Of a DNA stretch of 64,000 nucleotides, positions 1 to 8,740 are shown in pieces. Origin of the DNA: Streptomyces sp. NBC_00287 (GTDB lineage: Bacteria > Actinomycetota > Actinomycetes > Streptomycetales > Streptomycetaceae); NCBI RefSeq assembly GCF_036173105.1, contig NZ_CP108053.1, positions 9,486,001 to 9,550,000 on the forward strand, in the 5' to 3' direction. Every line of letters begins with the position of its first letter. Position 1 is the stretch's first letter. Under the pieces are notes generated by a model, which saw nothing but the letters and a program-made list of their open reading frames with translations, searched no databases and had not been told where the DNA came from. A program made the translations under genes and the position numbers.

Positions 1-319
1 CAGGCCACAGGCTGTCGACGATTACGTTGTTGCTGCGAACTAACGGTGCATCAGAGTTCATCTCTGATCCCCCAAAGTGGTTGTAGTACAGGGTGTTTGG
101 CTGGTGTGTCGTGTGACGCGACAGTAAGCTAGCGGTTCGCGTAAGCAAAGTTCAATGGGGTTAGGGAAGATTCATGACGTGTCGGCAAGGCTGTTGCGGT
201 GCAGCCGTCCCGACCAGGCCTCACCCGGCGGTGACCGGTTCCGGTCGTGAACGGCCCCTTCGCTTGCACAGCCCTTCACCGTTCCCTCCAGGGCCGTCGT
301 TCGACCCTCGCCGCGCTGT
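1..319. other. Intergenic region at left edge, no gene seen
   Basis: I see no coding sequence here that looks real. A small hairpin (TCAGAG at 51-56, CTCTGA at 62-67, five-base loop) lies near the edge. The last part lies downstream of the leftward conjugation operon, which ends at 320, but no strong terminator is visible. The integrase and attachment site one would expect for an integrative element are not in this stretch. Confidence 0.5.
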
Positions 320-1234
320 TCACAGCCCAGTCCAGGGCCGACAGGCGCCTCCGGCCAGGGGCACCCACACGTCAGAGCTGGGACCGTGCTCTTCCAGGTC
401 GTCGAGGGTGACCGCGCCCAGCGGCACCTCGCAGGCGAGGTCTGCCACGAGTGGGTGGTGGGCCGTCATGGCTTTGAGATCGTGGATCCGGTTGTCCATG
501 GTCCGGCGTGATGCACCAGTCAGCACGACAAGGACCCGCGGGAAGACGGGGTACCAGCCCAACCACCCGAGGCCGGGACTCTTGGCGCGTCGGCCAAGGG
601 GCTGCGGCTCGTACGCCCACAACCGCGCGTACCCGATCAGCTTCGCCGCCAGGCGCCCGCTGCTCATGGTGGCGCGGTCGACCTCGACGAACGCCCGCAG
701 CTTGCGCCGCTGTTCGCCCTCGATGAGCGTGTAGTGCATCACCGCGTCTGCCACGACCCGCTCTCCGTCACCGATCGAATGGAACACTTCCGGAGTCCAG
801 TCGAGGTGACCGTGCTCGTCGCCGCGGCGGCGGGCGTCCGCGACGAACACCAGATGGGTGCGCAGGACCGTGAGGGTGTGCGGGGTCTTGAGCGAGGCGG
901 CCGTCGCCGAGGTGATCGGATACGGCGGGCGGCCCCGCAGCGCGGGCCAGTCCCGGGTCAGGCGGGCTCCGTTCGGCGTGAGGTACCAGACGCGGGTGCG
1001 ATGGGACTGAGGCAGTACCACGGAGTCGACCAGGCGCTCGCCGAACAGGTCGTTCAGCTGCTCCGAGACCGCCTGCCGGGAGCGGTCGGGCCGCAGCAGG
1101 ATGTGCAGCTGATGAGTGGAGGCCATGCGGTGCTGCGCGAGCGTGGCCAGGAGCTGATGCTTGAGGGGCTCCATGGGGCTGGGCGTGAAGCCCCCCGTCG
1201 TACGGTCCGTGGGCTGGGCGGTGCTCAGTACCAT
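320..1234 (-). CDS. Replication-relaxation family protein
   Basis: This 304-aa protein resembles the actinobacterial replication-relaxation (Replic_Relax, PF13814-type) proteins found at the end of conjugation operons. That superfamily includes MOB-L relaxases such as the one of plasmid pLS20. An N-terminal winged-helix-like part (about residues 25-85, with the segment HQLHILLRPDRSRQAVSEQL) precedes a larger domain containing FVEVDRATMSSGRLAAKLIGYARLW, here cited in part. The ATG at 1232-1234 lies inside the last codons of the coupling ATPase gene (10-nt overlap), so the two are probably translated together, and it is the last gene of the operon. By family it would act on DNA during transfer or replication. 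No classical relaxase HUH motif is visible, so a direct nicking role is inference. Confidence 0.75.
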   Translation of the reverse strand: MVLSTAQPTDRTTGGFTPSPMEPLKHQLLATLAQHRMASTHQLHILLRPDRSRQAVSEQLNDLFGERLVDSVVLPQSHRTRVWYLTPNGARLTRDWPALRGRPPYPITSATAASLKTPHTLTVLRTHLVFVADARRRGDEHGHLDWTPEVFHSIGDGERVVADAVMHYTLIEGEQRRKLRAFVEVDRATMSSGRLAAKLIGYARLWAYEPQPLGRRAKSPGLGWLGWYPVFPRVLVVLTGASRRTMDNRIHDLKAMTAHHPLVADLACEVPLGAVTLDDLEEHGPSSDVWVPLAGGACRPWTGL

Positions 1235-3858
1235 TCGTTGTCCTTCGCAGGGCGGACAGCGGCGGAGCGGGCGGGGGCGTGCGCGGCGAGGAAGGCGCTC
1301 ACCCGGCCGAGCTGGGCGGCGGCGCGGTCGGTGAGCTGGTGCAGCGGGAGCGCCTGGGCGTTCGCCTGGGCGGCCTGCTCCAGAGCCCGGACGTTGCCTG
1401 GGCGGGCCTGCGCGGCGAAGACGTCGTCGAGGTAGGGGCCGCGCAGCCGGATGGGTCCGATGCGCCGCCCGTGCACGGTCAGGGAGACGTAGTGCTCGAA
1501 GCGGTCCATGGTGGCGACCCGGTCGGGGCTGGGATCATCGCCCCACTCCGCGGTGACGGGTGCGATCGCGGACGTCGAACCGGCAGTGGTGGCCAGCGTG
1601 GAGGCGTTCTGCACCAGCGACAGCCGCACCGGCGCGGGCAGCCGTGACAGCAGCTGCGTCATGCCGTGGACGTGGCACCGGTACTTACGGAGATCCTCGA
1701 ACATCGCGGCGATGGTCTCCGGGGCCACGCCGGTCAGGGTGATCAGCTCGTCGAAGTACGGGCGGAACGGCACCCGCTTCACCTCGGGGGTGTCGCGGCG
1801 TGAGCGCGCGGCCCGCAGCAGGTCCCGGGCGAGCAGCGCGGTCAAAAGACGGTCGGTGGGACCGTTGCCGCCCGGGCACACCCACACGATCATCTTCGAG
1901 TCCATCGCCGCACGGATGTTGTAGACGCCGACCGGCTGGCCGAGGAAAGCACGCGTGACCGGGTTCGCGGCCAGGCGGGCAAGCGGGTTGAGGACCACGG
2001 CGAACGCGTCGGGCGGCAGGGTGGGGAACACCGACTGCCACCACGCACGGCTCTCTTGATCCAGTCGGCCCGCCACGGCGGCGAGCGCATCCTTGCGGAA
2101 GGCGGGATCGGTGAGCAGAGCCCGCAGGTGGAAGAGGGTGGCCTGGTCGTCGGGCCGGCCGGCCCGGCAGGCCGCCTCATTGACCGCGACCAGGACGGTC
2201 AGCGCGGCGGTAACGATGGTCAGCGCACGCGGAGCGGTGGCATCGTCCCAGCCCAGCACGGAGGCGTAAGCGTCGGCGACCGACTCGACGACCTCGTGCA
2301 CCGCCTGCCCGTGGTGCATGCCGAGCGGATTCCACGCACTCACCCGCGGGGAGTGGCCCAGCGCGTTGAGGTCGATCAGCGCGATCCGATCCATCAACTC
2401 CTCATGCGCGAGAAACGGCAGGGCGCGGGGCCAGGAGTCGCGGTGCGGATCGACAAACAGCAGCCCGCCGCCGGAATGGGCCCAGCCGATCGCCTGCGCC
2501 AGGGCCCGCTCGGTTTTGCCGCCGCCCGCCTTGCCCACCCCGACCTCGAACAGGGTCTCCTCGGCGTAGGTGGCGACCAGCCGCTCGCGGCCGTCCGCAC
2601 TGCGGTAGCTGCCCTGCAGCAGCAGCCGCGGGTCGCCGAAAGTGAACGTCGGCAGGTCAGCGGCGAACACGGGCAGACGGCAGTGCACGGTGGGAGGCTT
2701 GAGCAGCCCGGTCAGTTCCGGCAGCTGGACCCAGTTCGCGCGGGGCGGCCGGCACTGCCCAAGATTCCAGCGGCGTTCGAAACCGCGGCGGGTGGGCCAA
2801 TGGTCGGCCCCGACCCGCCACGGTCCCAGCCGCCAGCCACGCATCGCCCACCGCGAGCTGCCGCCGAACACATCCAGAGCGGCCTGCAGTTGGGCGAGCC
2901 GAGCCTGGGCCCGGCCTTCAACGTTGGACGCGCACATCACCAGCAGCTGCACCCGCACCAAGTGGTCGTCCTCGGCGAGCTTGCCCAGCGCCTCAGCCGG
3001 CTCCACCCGCCGCGGCACCGGCGGCATGACCAGGCGCCGCCCCGCCCCTGGCCCCTGTGAGGCGCTGCTGAACAGCTGCTGAAGCTGCCAGCGGAAGGAG
3101 TCCTCGGTACCGCCGGCGTCCTGCCGCAGCCAACGCGCGGCACGCTGGGCCTCACGATGCTCCAACCGGCGTGCGGCTCCCAGCAGTTGCACACGGCGTG
3201 CCCGCAGCGCCCACTTCGGTGCGCGCTGGATGTCGAGGTGGACCTCGGCGAGATCCCCGAGTTCGGCGCGCAGGTCGGCCACCGCATCGACGAGCGGCTG
3301 CAGTGGGTCAGGCTGCAGCGGCACCTCGCGCAGCGGCGCCATCGTCTTGCCCCGCAGGACGAACTCGGCCCGCACTGTGTGCGTGCGGGGCTTGTCGGCG
3401 ATCGGCCTCGCCCGGTGGACGGTGACGTCCGGGCCGAACGGGGTGATGGACAACAGCCGTTGACCGCCGGCCGGTCCTTCGATGCGGTAGCGCAGCGGAG
3501 TGGTGCCGTCCGCGCGCAGCCTGATCTGCACCGTCTTCGCCCGGCGCGGCGCCCACCACGGCATCGCCGTGGAGGCACGCGCGAGCTGAACTCCGCGCCG
3601 GAAGATCTCCTCCAGGCCAGGGTCGAAGTGCCGGGTGGGGACGAGTTCGAGGGCCATCCGCTCGGCGGAAACCTTCCTCGCCAGGCGGCGCACCACCCAC
3701 TCAGCCACGCCCCAGGACACGGCGACAGCAACGGCCACCACGTACCAGTGCTCGTAGAGCCAGCCGACAGCATCGGCCAGGCCGGTGAGCAGACCGAGCG
3801 CTGGACCAGCCGCCCTCTGGTCGGCCTGACCGGTCAGGTACCGGGCTGCGGAATCCAC
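1225..3858 (-). CDS. VirD4/TraG-like conjugal coupling ATPase
   Basis: An 877-aa ATPase expected to bring DNA to the secretion channel. I chose the GTG at 3856-3858 because AAGGGAG lies 8 nt upstream; an open frame runs further 5' but reads there as the wrong frame of the preceding gene. A membrane segment lies at about residues 25-45 (VVAVAVAVSWGVAEWVV). A Walker A motif GKAGGGKT (about residue 440) is followed by LLFVDPHRDSW, and a Walker B-like FDEL sits near residue 700. The late segment MTQLLSRLPAPVRL is typical of TraG/VirD4-type proteins in Streptomyces integrative elements. The start overlaps the end of the 212-aa gene by 25 nt and the stop overlaps the replication-relaxation gene. 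Confidence 0.85.
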   Translation of the reverse strand: MDSAARYLTGQADQRAAGPALGLLTGLADAVGWLYEHWYVVAVAVAVSWGVAEWVVRRLARKVSAERMALELVPTRHFDPGLEEIFRRGVQLARASTAMPWWAPRRAKTVQIRLRADGTTPLRYRIEGPAGGQRLLSITPFGPDVTVHRARPIADKPRTHTVRAEFVLRGKTMAPLREVPLQPDPLQPLVDAVADLRAELGDLAEVHLDIQRAPKWALRARRVQLLGAARRLEHREAQRAARWLRQDAGGTEDSFRWQLQQLFSSASQGPGAGRRLVMPPVPRRVEPAEALGKLAEDDHLVRVQLLVMCASNVEGRAQARLAQLQAALDVFGGSSRWAMRGWRLGPWRVGADHWPTRRGFERRWNLGQCRPPRANWVQLPELTGLLKPPTVHCRLPVFAADLPTFTFGDPRLLLQGSYRSADGRERLVATYAEETLFEVGVGKAGGGKTERALAQAIGWAHSGGGLLFVDPHRDSWPRALPFLAHEELMDRIALIDLNALGHSPRVSAWNPLGMHHGQAVHEVVESVADAYASVLGWDDATAPRALTIVTAALTVLVAVNEAACRAGRPDDQATLFHLRALLTDPAFRKDALAAVAGRLDQESRAWWQSVFPTLPPDAFAVVLNPLARLAANPVTRAFLGQPVGVYNIRAAMDSKMIVWVCPGGNGPTDRLLTALLARDLLRAARSRRDTPEVKRVPFRPYFDELITLTGVAPETIAAMFEDLRKYRCHVHGMTQLLSRLPAPVRLSLVQNASTLATTAGSTSAIAPVTAEWGDDPSPDRVATMDRFEHYVSLTVHGRRIGPIRLRGPYLDDVFAAQARPGNVRALEQAAQANAQALPLHQLTDRAAAQLGRVSAFLAAHAPARSAAVRPAKDNEWY

Positions 3859-4472
3859 GTCGGTGCTCCCTTCTTGATGGCGCGAGTGAAGAACCGGTCG
3901 GTGATACGCAGGTCGGTGAAGGTGCCGCCGCGGTCCATGCCGGCCCACACCAGGTGGACCACCGCCCTGTTCGGGCCGCCGTCGCGGCGGGCGATCGCGG
4001 CCTGGATGCGGAAGCGAGCAGTGGCGAACGCCGGAGCCACCACCCCCGAGCGGGGAAAGACGCCTGGCCACGTCGCCCGGCCGGCTCCGGTGGCGTCCGC
4101 GCGGAGCAGCGCGCGGCCGACGATGAGCAACTCCCGCTCGTCATCGGTGGGAAGGTCGGCGGGCCAGGCCGCCTCCAGCGACCGCTGGATGGCCCGGTCG
4201 CCGGCCACGCCCTCGCCGTGCGGCGCCAGAGCGGCCCCGGGCACCGGCGGTGTCGATACGGCGGCCGTCGCTGAGCGAGCCGCACCCACGCTCGCCCTGC
4301 CCTCTGAAGGCACGGATGCCGCGGACAACAGATCCGCGATCGCGGTCGATGACACCTCAGGGGCCGGTGACTTTGGGCCGTGCGGCACGCTCAGCAAGGC
4401 GACGCCGACGACGGCGAACAAGACGGTGCTCAGCAACAGCAGACGCGGTGAGCGCGACATCGGTGTCGTCAT
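3834..4472 (-). CDS. Single-pass membrane protein of the conjugation operon
   Basis: A 212-aa protein starting at the ATG that overlaps the stop of the wall-hydrolase gene by 4 nt (ATGA). One hydrophobic helix at about residues 10-28 (LLLLSTVLFAVVGVALLSV) is followed by a Ser/Ala/Pro-rich linker and a compact C-terminal domain (about residues 95-205) that would sit outside the membrane. I do not recognise the family. Its place between the wall hydrolase and the coupling ATPase suggests an accessory role at the mating channel. Confidence 0.75.
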   Translation of the reverse strand: MTTPMSRSPRLLLLSTVLFAVVGVALLSVPHGPKSPAPEVSSTAIADLLSAASVPSEGRASVGAARSATAAVSTPPVPGAALAPHGEGVAGDRAIQRSLEAAWPADLPTDDERELLIVGRALLRADATGAGRATWPGVFPRSGVVAPAFATARFRIQAAIARRDGGPNRAVVHLVWAGMDRGGTFTDLRITDRFFTRAIKKGAPTWIPQPGT

Positions 4473-5620
4473 AGCAGCCGTGCCCCTCCCGCATAGCCCG
4501 GCATCGCGCTGACCGCGTCCACGCGTATGACGGTGCCCGGCCGGGCAGCGTTGACCATCTGGCCGCCTCCGAGGTAGATCCCGACGTGATAGATCGTCGA
4601 ATCCCGGCCTGGGGCGTAGGCGTAGAAGACGAGGTCGGCCGGTTTGAGGGCGCTGGTACCGAGGCGCGCGGGGATCCGCTCGCCGACGCCGGCCTGGGCG
4701 GCCGCGGTGCGCGGCAGGCGGATCCCGGCCTTGGCGTATGCGTACACGGTCAGCCCCGAACAGTCGAAGCCTTTGATGCTCACGCCGCTCTTGCCGCTGG
4801 GGGAGCAGCAGATCCCGTACGACGGGCCGTTCGCGGTGCCGCCGCCCCACGAGTAGGGGACGCCCCGCTGGGCGAGCGCGGCCTCGATCACCGTGCGGGC
4901 CTTGCCCGAGACCTCCGTCAGATTCAGGTCTTTGGCCGCTGCGGCGTACTGGTCGATCCAGCCCAGCACGTTGGCGACGTAGGCATCGGAGTGGTTGTAC
5001 TGGAAGACGGCTGACTTGAGTTGGTCCCGCTGGGTCAGGTCGCGGCCCTCGCCGCACAGGTAGATGGCAGCGCCGAGGGCGGCGTCGTCGGCGTTGTGCG
5101 GGTCGGCCGCCTTGTCACGGTTGGCGTCCTCGCCGAACACAGTCCAGGTGGAGGGAAGGAACTGGAAGGGTCCGACGGCGCGCTCCCCGCTGGCGGTGCC
5201 GTCCCAGCGGCCGTTGTCTGTGTCGGGGAAGACGGTGGTGTTGCCGCCTGCGCCGGAGCCGTTGAGGAGCACTCCGTAGATGCGCGGCCGTATGTCGCCG
5301 GTATCGGCGATGTTCCGGCCCACGGCGTGGTTGGACTCGACCTTGGCGATCCCGGCCAGGATCGGCCAGCGCATGCCGCGGCAGTGCGGCGCGTGCCTGC
5401 CGACCTGTGGGACGGCCTTCTTGTACGCGGTCAGCATCCGCGGTGGGATGTCCGCGGCCGTGCCGCCTTCGGCGTTCCCTCCACCGTCCATCGCCCCAGC
5501 ATTCAGGGCGACGTAGGTGCTGATCGCGTTGCCGGCCGGGACGGCACAGCACACCGCGGCGAACAGCAACGCCGCCCCCACACACCCCCACCGCGCGAGG
5601 CGGCGCCTGGTCCGCCTCAC
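4469..5620 (-). CDS. Lytic transglycosylase / NlpC-P60 peptidoglycan hydrolase (CwlT-like)
   Basis: This 383-aa bifunctional wall hydrolase matches the layout of Tn916 Orf14/CwlT and TcpG proteins, which open the wall for the conjugation channel. A membrane anchor or signal lies at residues 13-36. A goose-lysozyme-like transglycosylase domain follows, with probable catalytic Glu95 in AKVESNH and the segment GPFQFLPSTW. The C-terminal half (about 240-383) is an NlpC/P60 endopeptidase with Cys287 in FDCSGLTVYAYAKAG and His345 in YHVGIYLGGG. Its ATG overlaps the stop of the VirB6-like gene by 4 nt and its stop overlaps the next start, so it sits inside one transcription unit. Confidence 0.9.
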   Translation of the reverse strand: MRRTRRRLARWGCVGAALLFAAVCCAVPAGNAISTYVALNAGAMDGGGNAEGGTAADIPPRMLTAYKKAVPQVGRHAPHCRGMRWPILAGIAKVESNHAVGRNIADTGDIRPRIYGVLLNGSGAGGNTTVFPDTDNGRWDGTASGERAVGPFQFLPSTWTVFGEDANRDKAADPHNADDAALGAAIYLCGEGRDLTQRDQLKSAVFQYNHSDAYVANVLGWIDQYAAAAKDLNLTEVSGKARTVIEAALAQRGVPYSWGGGTANGPSYGICCSPSGKSGVSIKGFDCSGLTVYAYAKAGIRLPRTAAAQAGVGERIPARLGTSALKPADLVFYAYAPGRDSTIYHVGIYLGGGQMVNAARPGTVIRVDAVSAMPGYAGGARLL

Positions 5621-8388
5621 TCTCGCTCACCGCTCTGGTCGTCGTGCCGCCAGCGGGCGCGTAGCTGGCGCAGGGCGTCCGCCTGCCGCTGCCGCTCGCG
5701 CGCCTGCTCGTCTTGATCGTCAGCGGGGCTGCCATCCTGGCCTGGCGGTTGGGGTGGGTCGCCACGCATGGCCCGCGCGAGTGCGGGATCCACCCGCGCA
5801 ACGTTCGCGATGGTCTGGCGCCGCAGTTCCGCGGGGTCGTTCAGCAGGCGCTGCAGCGCCTGGCCCGGAGAAGCGGCGGAGGCCGGCCGCGGCGAACTGC
5901 TGGTGCTGGGCGCGGAGGGTGTCGCCGCGGGGCGAGTGCCTGGGATGGCGGTCTGTGAGGCAGTGGGGCGGCGGCCTCCGGTGGCTGGGCTGTTGGTGAG
6001 GCGGCGGGCGGTGAAGGGGCCGTTTCCGCCGCGGTCGTCGGTGTTCTCCCGCAGCGCCTGGGCAACGTGGCGTCCTGCGTCGCCCCAGGCGCGGCCGTCT
6101 TCGCGGAGGGTGTTGCCCCACACCCGCACTTGCTGGCGGGCGTCCTGGGAGAAGCGGGAGCCTCCCGTCCTGGCCCGGCGCACATTGGCGGGCAGACCGG
6201 CCGTCGCCCCGTAGACGGTGCGGCTGCCGCGGTGAAGGATGCGGTAGCCGCGGAAGCGGACGAGCCGGTTGTGGGCGCGGGTGGACAGCAGCGTGCGGTC
6301 GGCGTGCTGATCGTGCAGGACCTGTCCGGAGGTGCGGTCGACGACCTGGCCCTCCTCGTTGCGGTAGCGGTCGGGCGGGCCACCGGGCCGCGACGGCCCC
6401 GCTCCGCCTGACCCCCCGCCGCCCGCAGGACCACCTGGATCCCCCGGGCCGCTGCGGCTGGGGTCGCCGTCGGCGGTGGGCTTGCGCCACGCGGCAAGCT
6501 GCTCCCGGTCCGGCCGACGCCCGATCAGCAGCCAGTTGGCGCCCTTGGCGCCAAGTCGGGCGCCCAGCCCGCCTACGGCGGCGGCCGCGGTGAGCGGGGC
6601 AAGCCCCCGACCGGCTTCTGCGCCTGCGTCGGGGAGGACGCGTCCGGTGTCCACTGGCATGCCCGCCCCGTCGGTCAGCGAGGCGAGCGCGCCCATCAGC
6701 TTGTGGCGGGTGCCGAGGATCCCGTACCGGCCGCCACCGCCGCCGGTGAAGGCGCGCAGCCCGCCGCTGTAACCGCCCAGCATGGTGGGGGAGTTCATGG
6801 CGAGGGCGGCGCCGAGTTCGGAGGTGTCGCCGGGCAGGTGGGTGCCGCCGATCTTGGCGTAGCGCATCCGCATCGCCATGCGCTGCCCGAAGGAGGAGAT
6901 CGAGGCCAGCAGGCGGCGGTGTCCGGCCGCACCGGCGATGGCCAGGACGTCGATGAGCAGGATCCGTTCGACCATCAGGTCCGGGCCTTCTGTGATGGTG
7001 GCGTCGACGGCGATCCCGAAGAACGGCACGAACGCGCAGATCCCCACCACCGCCAGGACCGCGATCCCCCACAGGGACAACCACTTCCACACCGACTGGC
7101 GTGCCGGGCCGGGCAGCATGCCCGCGATGAACGCCACGCCGCCGATGGCCGCGGCCGCGGCGCAGATGCCCTGGGTGCCGAGCAGGACGATCGCGCTGGA
7201 CAGGAGCATGCCGCAGATGAACAGGGCGGCGATCAGCAGCAGGGCGGCGCCGCCGATGCGCCACCAGGTGGGCTGCTTGGCGTAGGCGGCACAGGCCTTG
7301 CCGACGTCCCCGGCCTTCTCCAAGTCGGCAAGGAACGCAGCGAACTCCTGGTCCTCCTCGCTGACCACCGCGTTCGAGGAGTCCAGCAGTTCGCCCCCGG
7401 GCGTCAGCGACGGCAACTCGCCGTCCCCGGCCGCGTCGCCGCCGTCCATGCAGTAGTTCTTGGCCGGGCCGTAGACGAGGTCGCAGGCACCCTCCCGGTC
7501 CTGCTTCGACTTCTGGGCGTCGTATCCGCCGGTGACCCACTTCAGATGCACGGCGTAGGCCTTCTGATCACCCTTCTTGGCGGGGTCGAGGATGCGCCCG
7601 TACTGCAGCAGCATGTACGGCTTGACGATCAGCGCGTTGGTGACCGCGTCCTGCAGCGGGCGGGCGACGTCGGTTGCGTCGACCGGGCCTTCGCCCTCGC
7701 GTTCCAGACACCTGATCTCGGCGTTGCCCGCCAGGCCGTCGCACGGCCCGATGCTGGCGAGCTTGCCGCCCCAGTCATAGGAGTTGACGCTCTGCTGGGC
7801 GACCTCGGCGGCCACCTGCTGGGACTGCCCCAGCGGACCGTCCTCGGTAAGGAGCACATCGGGGCGTACGAACGTCGAGGCCGCGAGGGCGCCGATGAGC
7901 AGGGTGAGGAAGATTTCGCCCAGGCCGCGGCCCACCCGCCCGCGCACGATCATGAAACCGGCGAACACGAACGCCCAGGCCAGCAGCAGACCCTTCAACC
8001 CCAACGAGTTGACGACCACGTCGTTGTAGGTGTCCGCGACCTCCTGTGCAGGGCGGGTCAGGATCGACAGCAGCGGGAACCGGAACGCGACCTCGATCGC
8101 CCACCCGGCCAGGCCGACCAGCAGCCGGATCAGGGTGAACAGCCCGGACAGGGCGAAGGCCAGGGACTGCGTCTTGAAGCTGACGATGGAGCCGCCCTCG
8201 GCATTGAGCTCGTAGCCGTTGATCGGCACGCCCTCGGAGGAGGTGATGTTCAGCGGGGCGAGCAGGTCCCCGGTCTCGCTGTTGCTGCCCGCCGCGTACA
8301 CGACCTGGCTGTTGACCATGACGAACACGCCGGTGAGCAGTACGAGGACGCCGGCCGACCGGAGCGTCGCGCGAGCTGGACGGACCAT
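5617..8388 (-). CDS. VirB6/TrbL-like polytopic membrane channel protein
   Basis: A 923-aa protein with an N-terminal hydrophobic segment (about residues 12-32), then several membrane helices (for example LFTLIRLLVGLAGWAIEVAF, LLLAWAFVFAGFMIV and ALLLIAALFICGMLLSSAIV) and a long Pro/Gly/Arg-rich, probably disordered tail from about residue 600. This layout is that of VirB6/TrbL or Tn916 Orf15-like proteins, which form the inner part of the conjugation channel. A large loop before the middle helices holds CDLVYGPAKNYC, nearly repeated in the neighbouring 116-aa protein. The start lies 1 nt after the stop of that protein. The exact number of helices cannot be settled by eye. Confidence 0.85.
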   Translation of the reverse strand: MVRPARATLRSAGVLVLLTGVFVMVNSQVVYAAGSNSETGDLLAPLNITSSEGVPINGYELNAEGGSIVSFKTQSLAFALSGLFTLIRLLVGLAGWAIEVAFRFPLLSILTRPAQEVADTYNDVVVNSLGLKGLLLAWAFVFAGFMIVRGRVGRGLGEIFLTLLIGALAASTFVRPDVLLTEDGPLGQSQQVAAEVAQQSVNSYDWGGKLASIGPCDGLAGNAEIRCLEREGEGPVDATDVARPLQDAVTNALIVKPYMLLQYGRILDPAKKGDQKAYAVHLKWVTGGYDAQKSKQDREGACDLVYGPAKNYCMDGGDAAGDGELPSLTPGGELLDSSNAVVSEEDQEFAAFLADLEKAGDVGKACAAYAKQPTWWRIGGAALLLIAALFICGMLLSSAIVLLGTQGICAAAAAIGGVAFIAGMLPGPARQSVWKWLSLWGIAVLAVVGICAFVPFFGIAVDATITEGPDLMVERILLIDVLAIAGAAGHRRLLASISSFGQRMAMRMRYAKIGGTHLPGDTSELGAALAMNSPTMLGGYSGGLRAFTGGGGGRYGILGTRHKLMGALASLTDGAGMPVDTGRVLPDAGAEAGRGLAPLTAAAAVGGLGARLGAKGANWLLIGRRPDREQLAAWRKPTADGDPSRSGPGDPGGPAGGGGSGGAGPSRPGGPPDRYRNEEGQVVDRTSGQVLHDQHADRTLLSTRAHNRLVRFRGYRILHRGSRTVYGATAGLPANVRRARTGGSRFSQDARQQVRVWGNTLREDGRAWGDAGRHVAQALRENTDDRGGNGPFTARRLTNSPATGGRRPTASQTAIPGTRPAATPSAPSTSSSPRPASAASPGQALQRLLNDPAELRRQTIANVARVDPALARAMRGDPPQPPGQDGSPADDQDEQARERQRQADALRQLRARWRHDDQSGERE

Positions 8389-8389
8389 G

Positions 8390-8740
8390 TCATCGCCGCC
8401 CGGACCCAGTTGCGCTCCTGCGCCGCCACATCACGAGGGCAGCGACACCTGCCCCGGCCGGGACCAGCCGCCACGCCGCACCGGCAAGGTCGGGCTGCTC
8501 AACGTCGGCACTCGTCGTGGTGCCCCGCTGGCAGTAGTCCTTGGCCGGGCCCACGATCAAACCGCACGGATCCTGGTCCCGGGCGCCGGCGGTGAAGGCC
8601 TGCCCCGTGTGCGGCCACCACGCCTCCGCCACACTCACCCCGACGGCCAGGACGAACACGCCGACCCCGACGACGATCAGAGTAAGGACACTCGCGACCA
8701 CGGCAGGGCGCCGGGAGCGTGCCCAGGAAGAGGAGGTCAT
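8390..8740 (-). CDS. Small two-helix membrane protein of the conjugation operon
   Basis: A 116-aa protein with a long hydrophobic segment at about residues 14-38 (VASVLTLIVVGVGVFVLAVG) and a second near the C-terminus (AGAGVAALVMW). The loop between them holds CGLIVGPAKDYC, almost the same as a loop of the adjacent VirB6-like protein, so the two probably share an exposed, disulfide-capable element. The ATG overlaps the stop of the virB4-like gene by 1 nt (TGATG). I do not recognise a named family. Confidence 0.75.
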   Translation of the reverse strand: MTSSSWARSRRPAVVASVLTLIVVGVGVFVLAVGVSVAEAWWPHTGQAFTAGARDQDPCGLIVGPAKDYCQRGTTTSADVEQPDLAGAAWRLVPAGAGVAALVMWRRRSATGSGRR

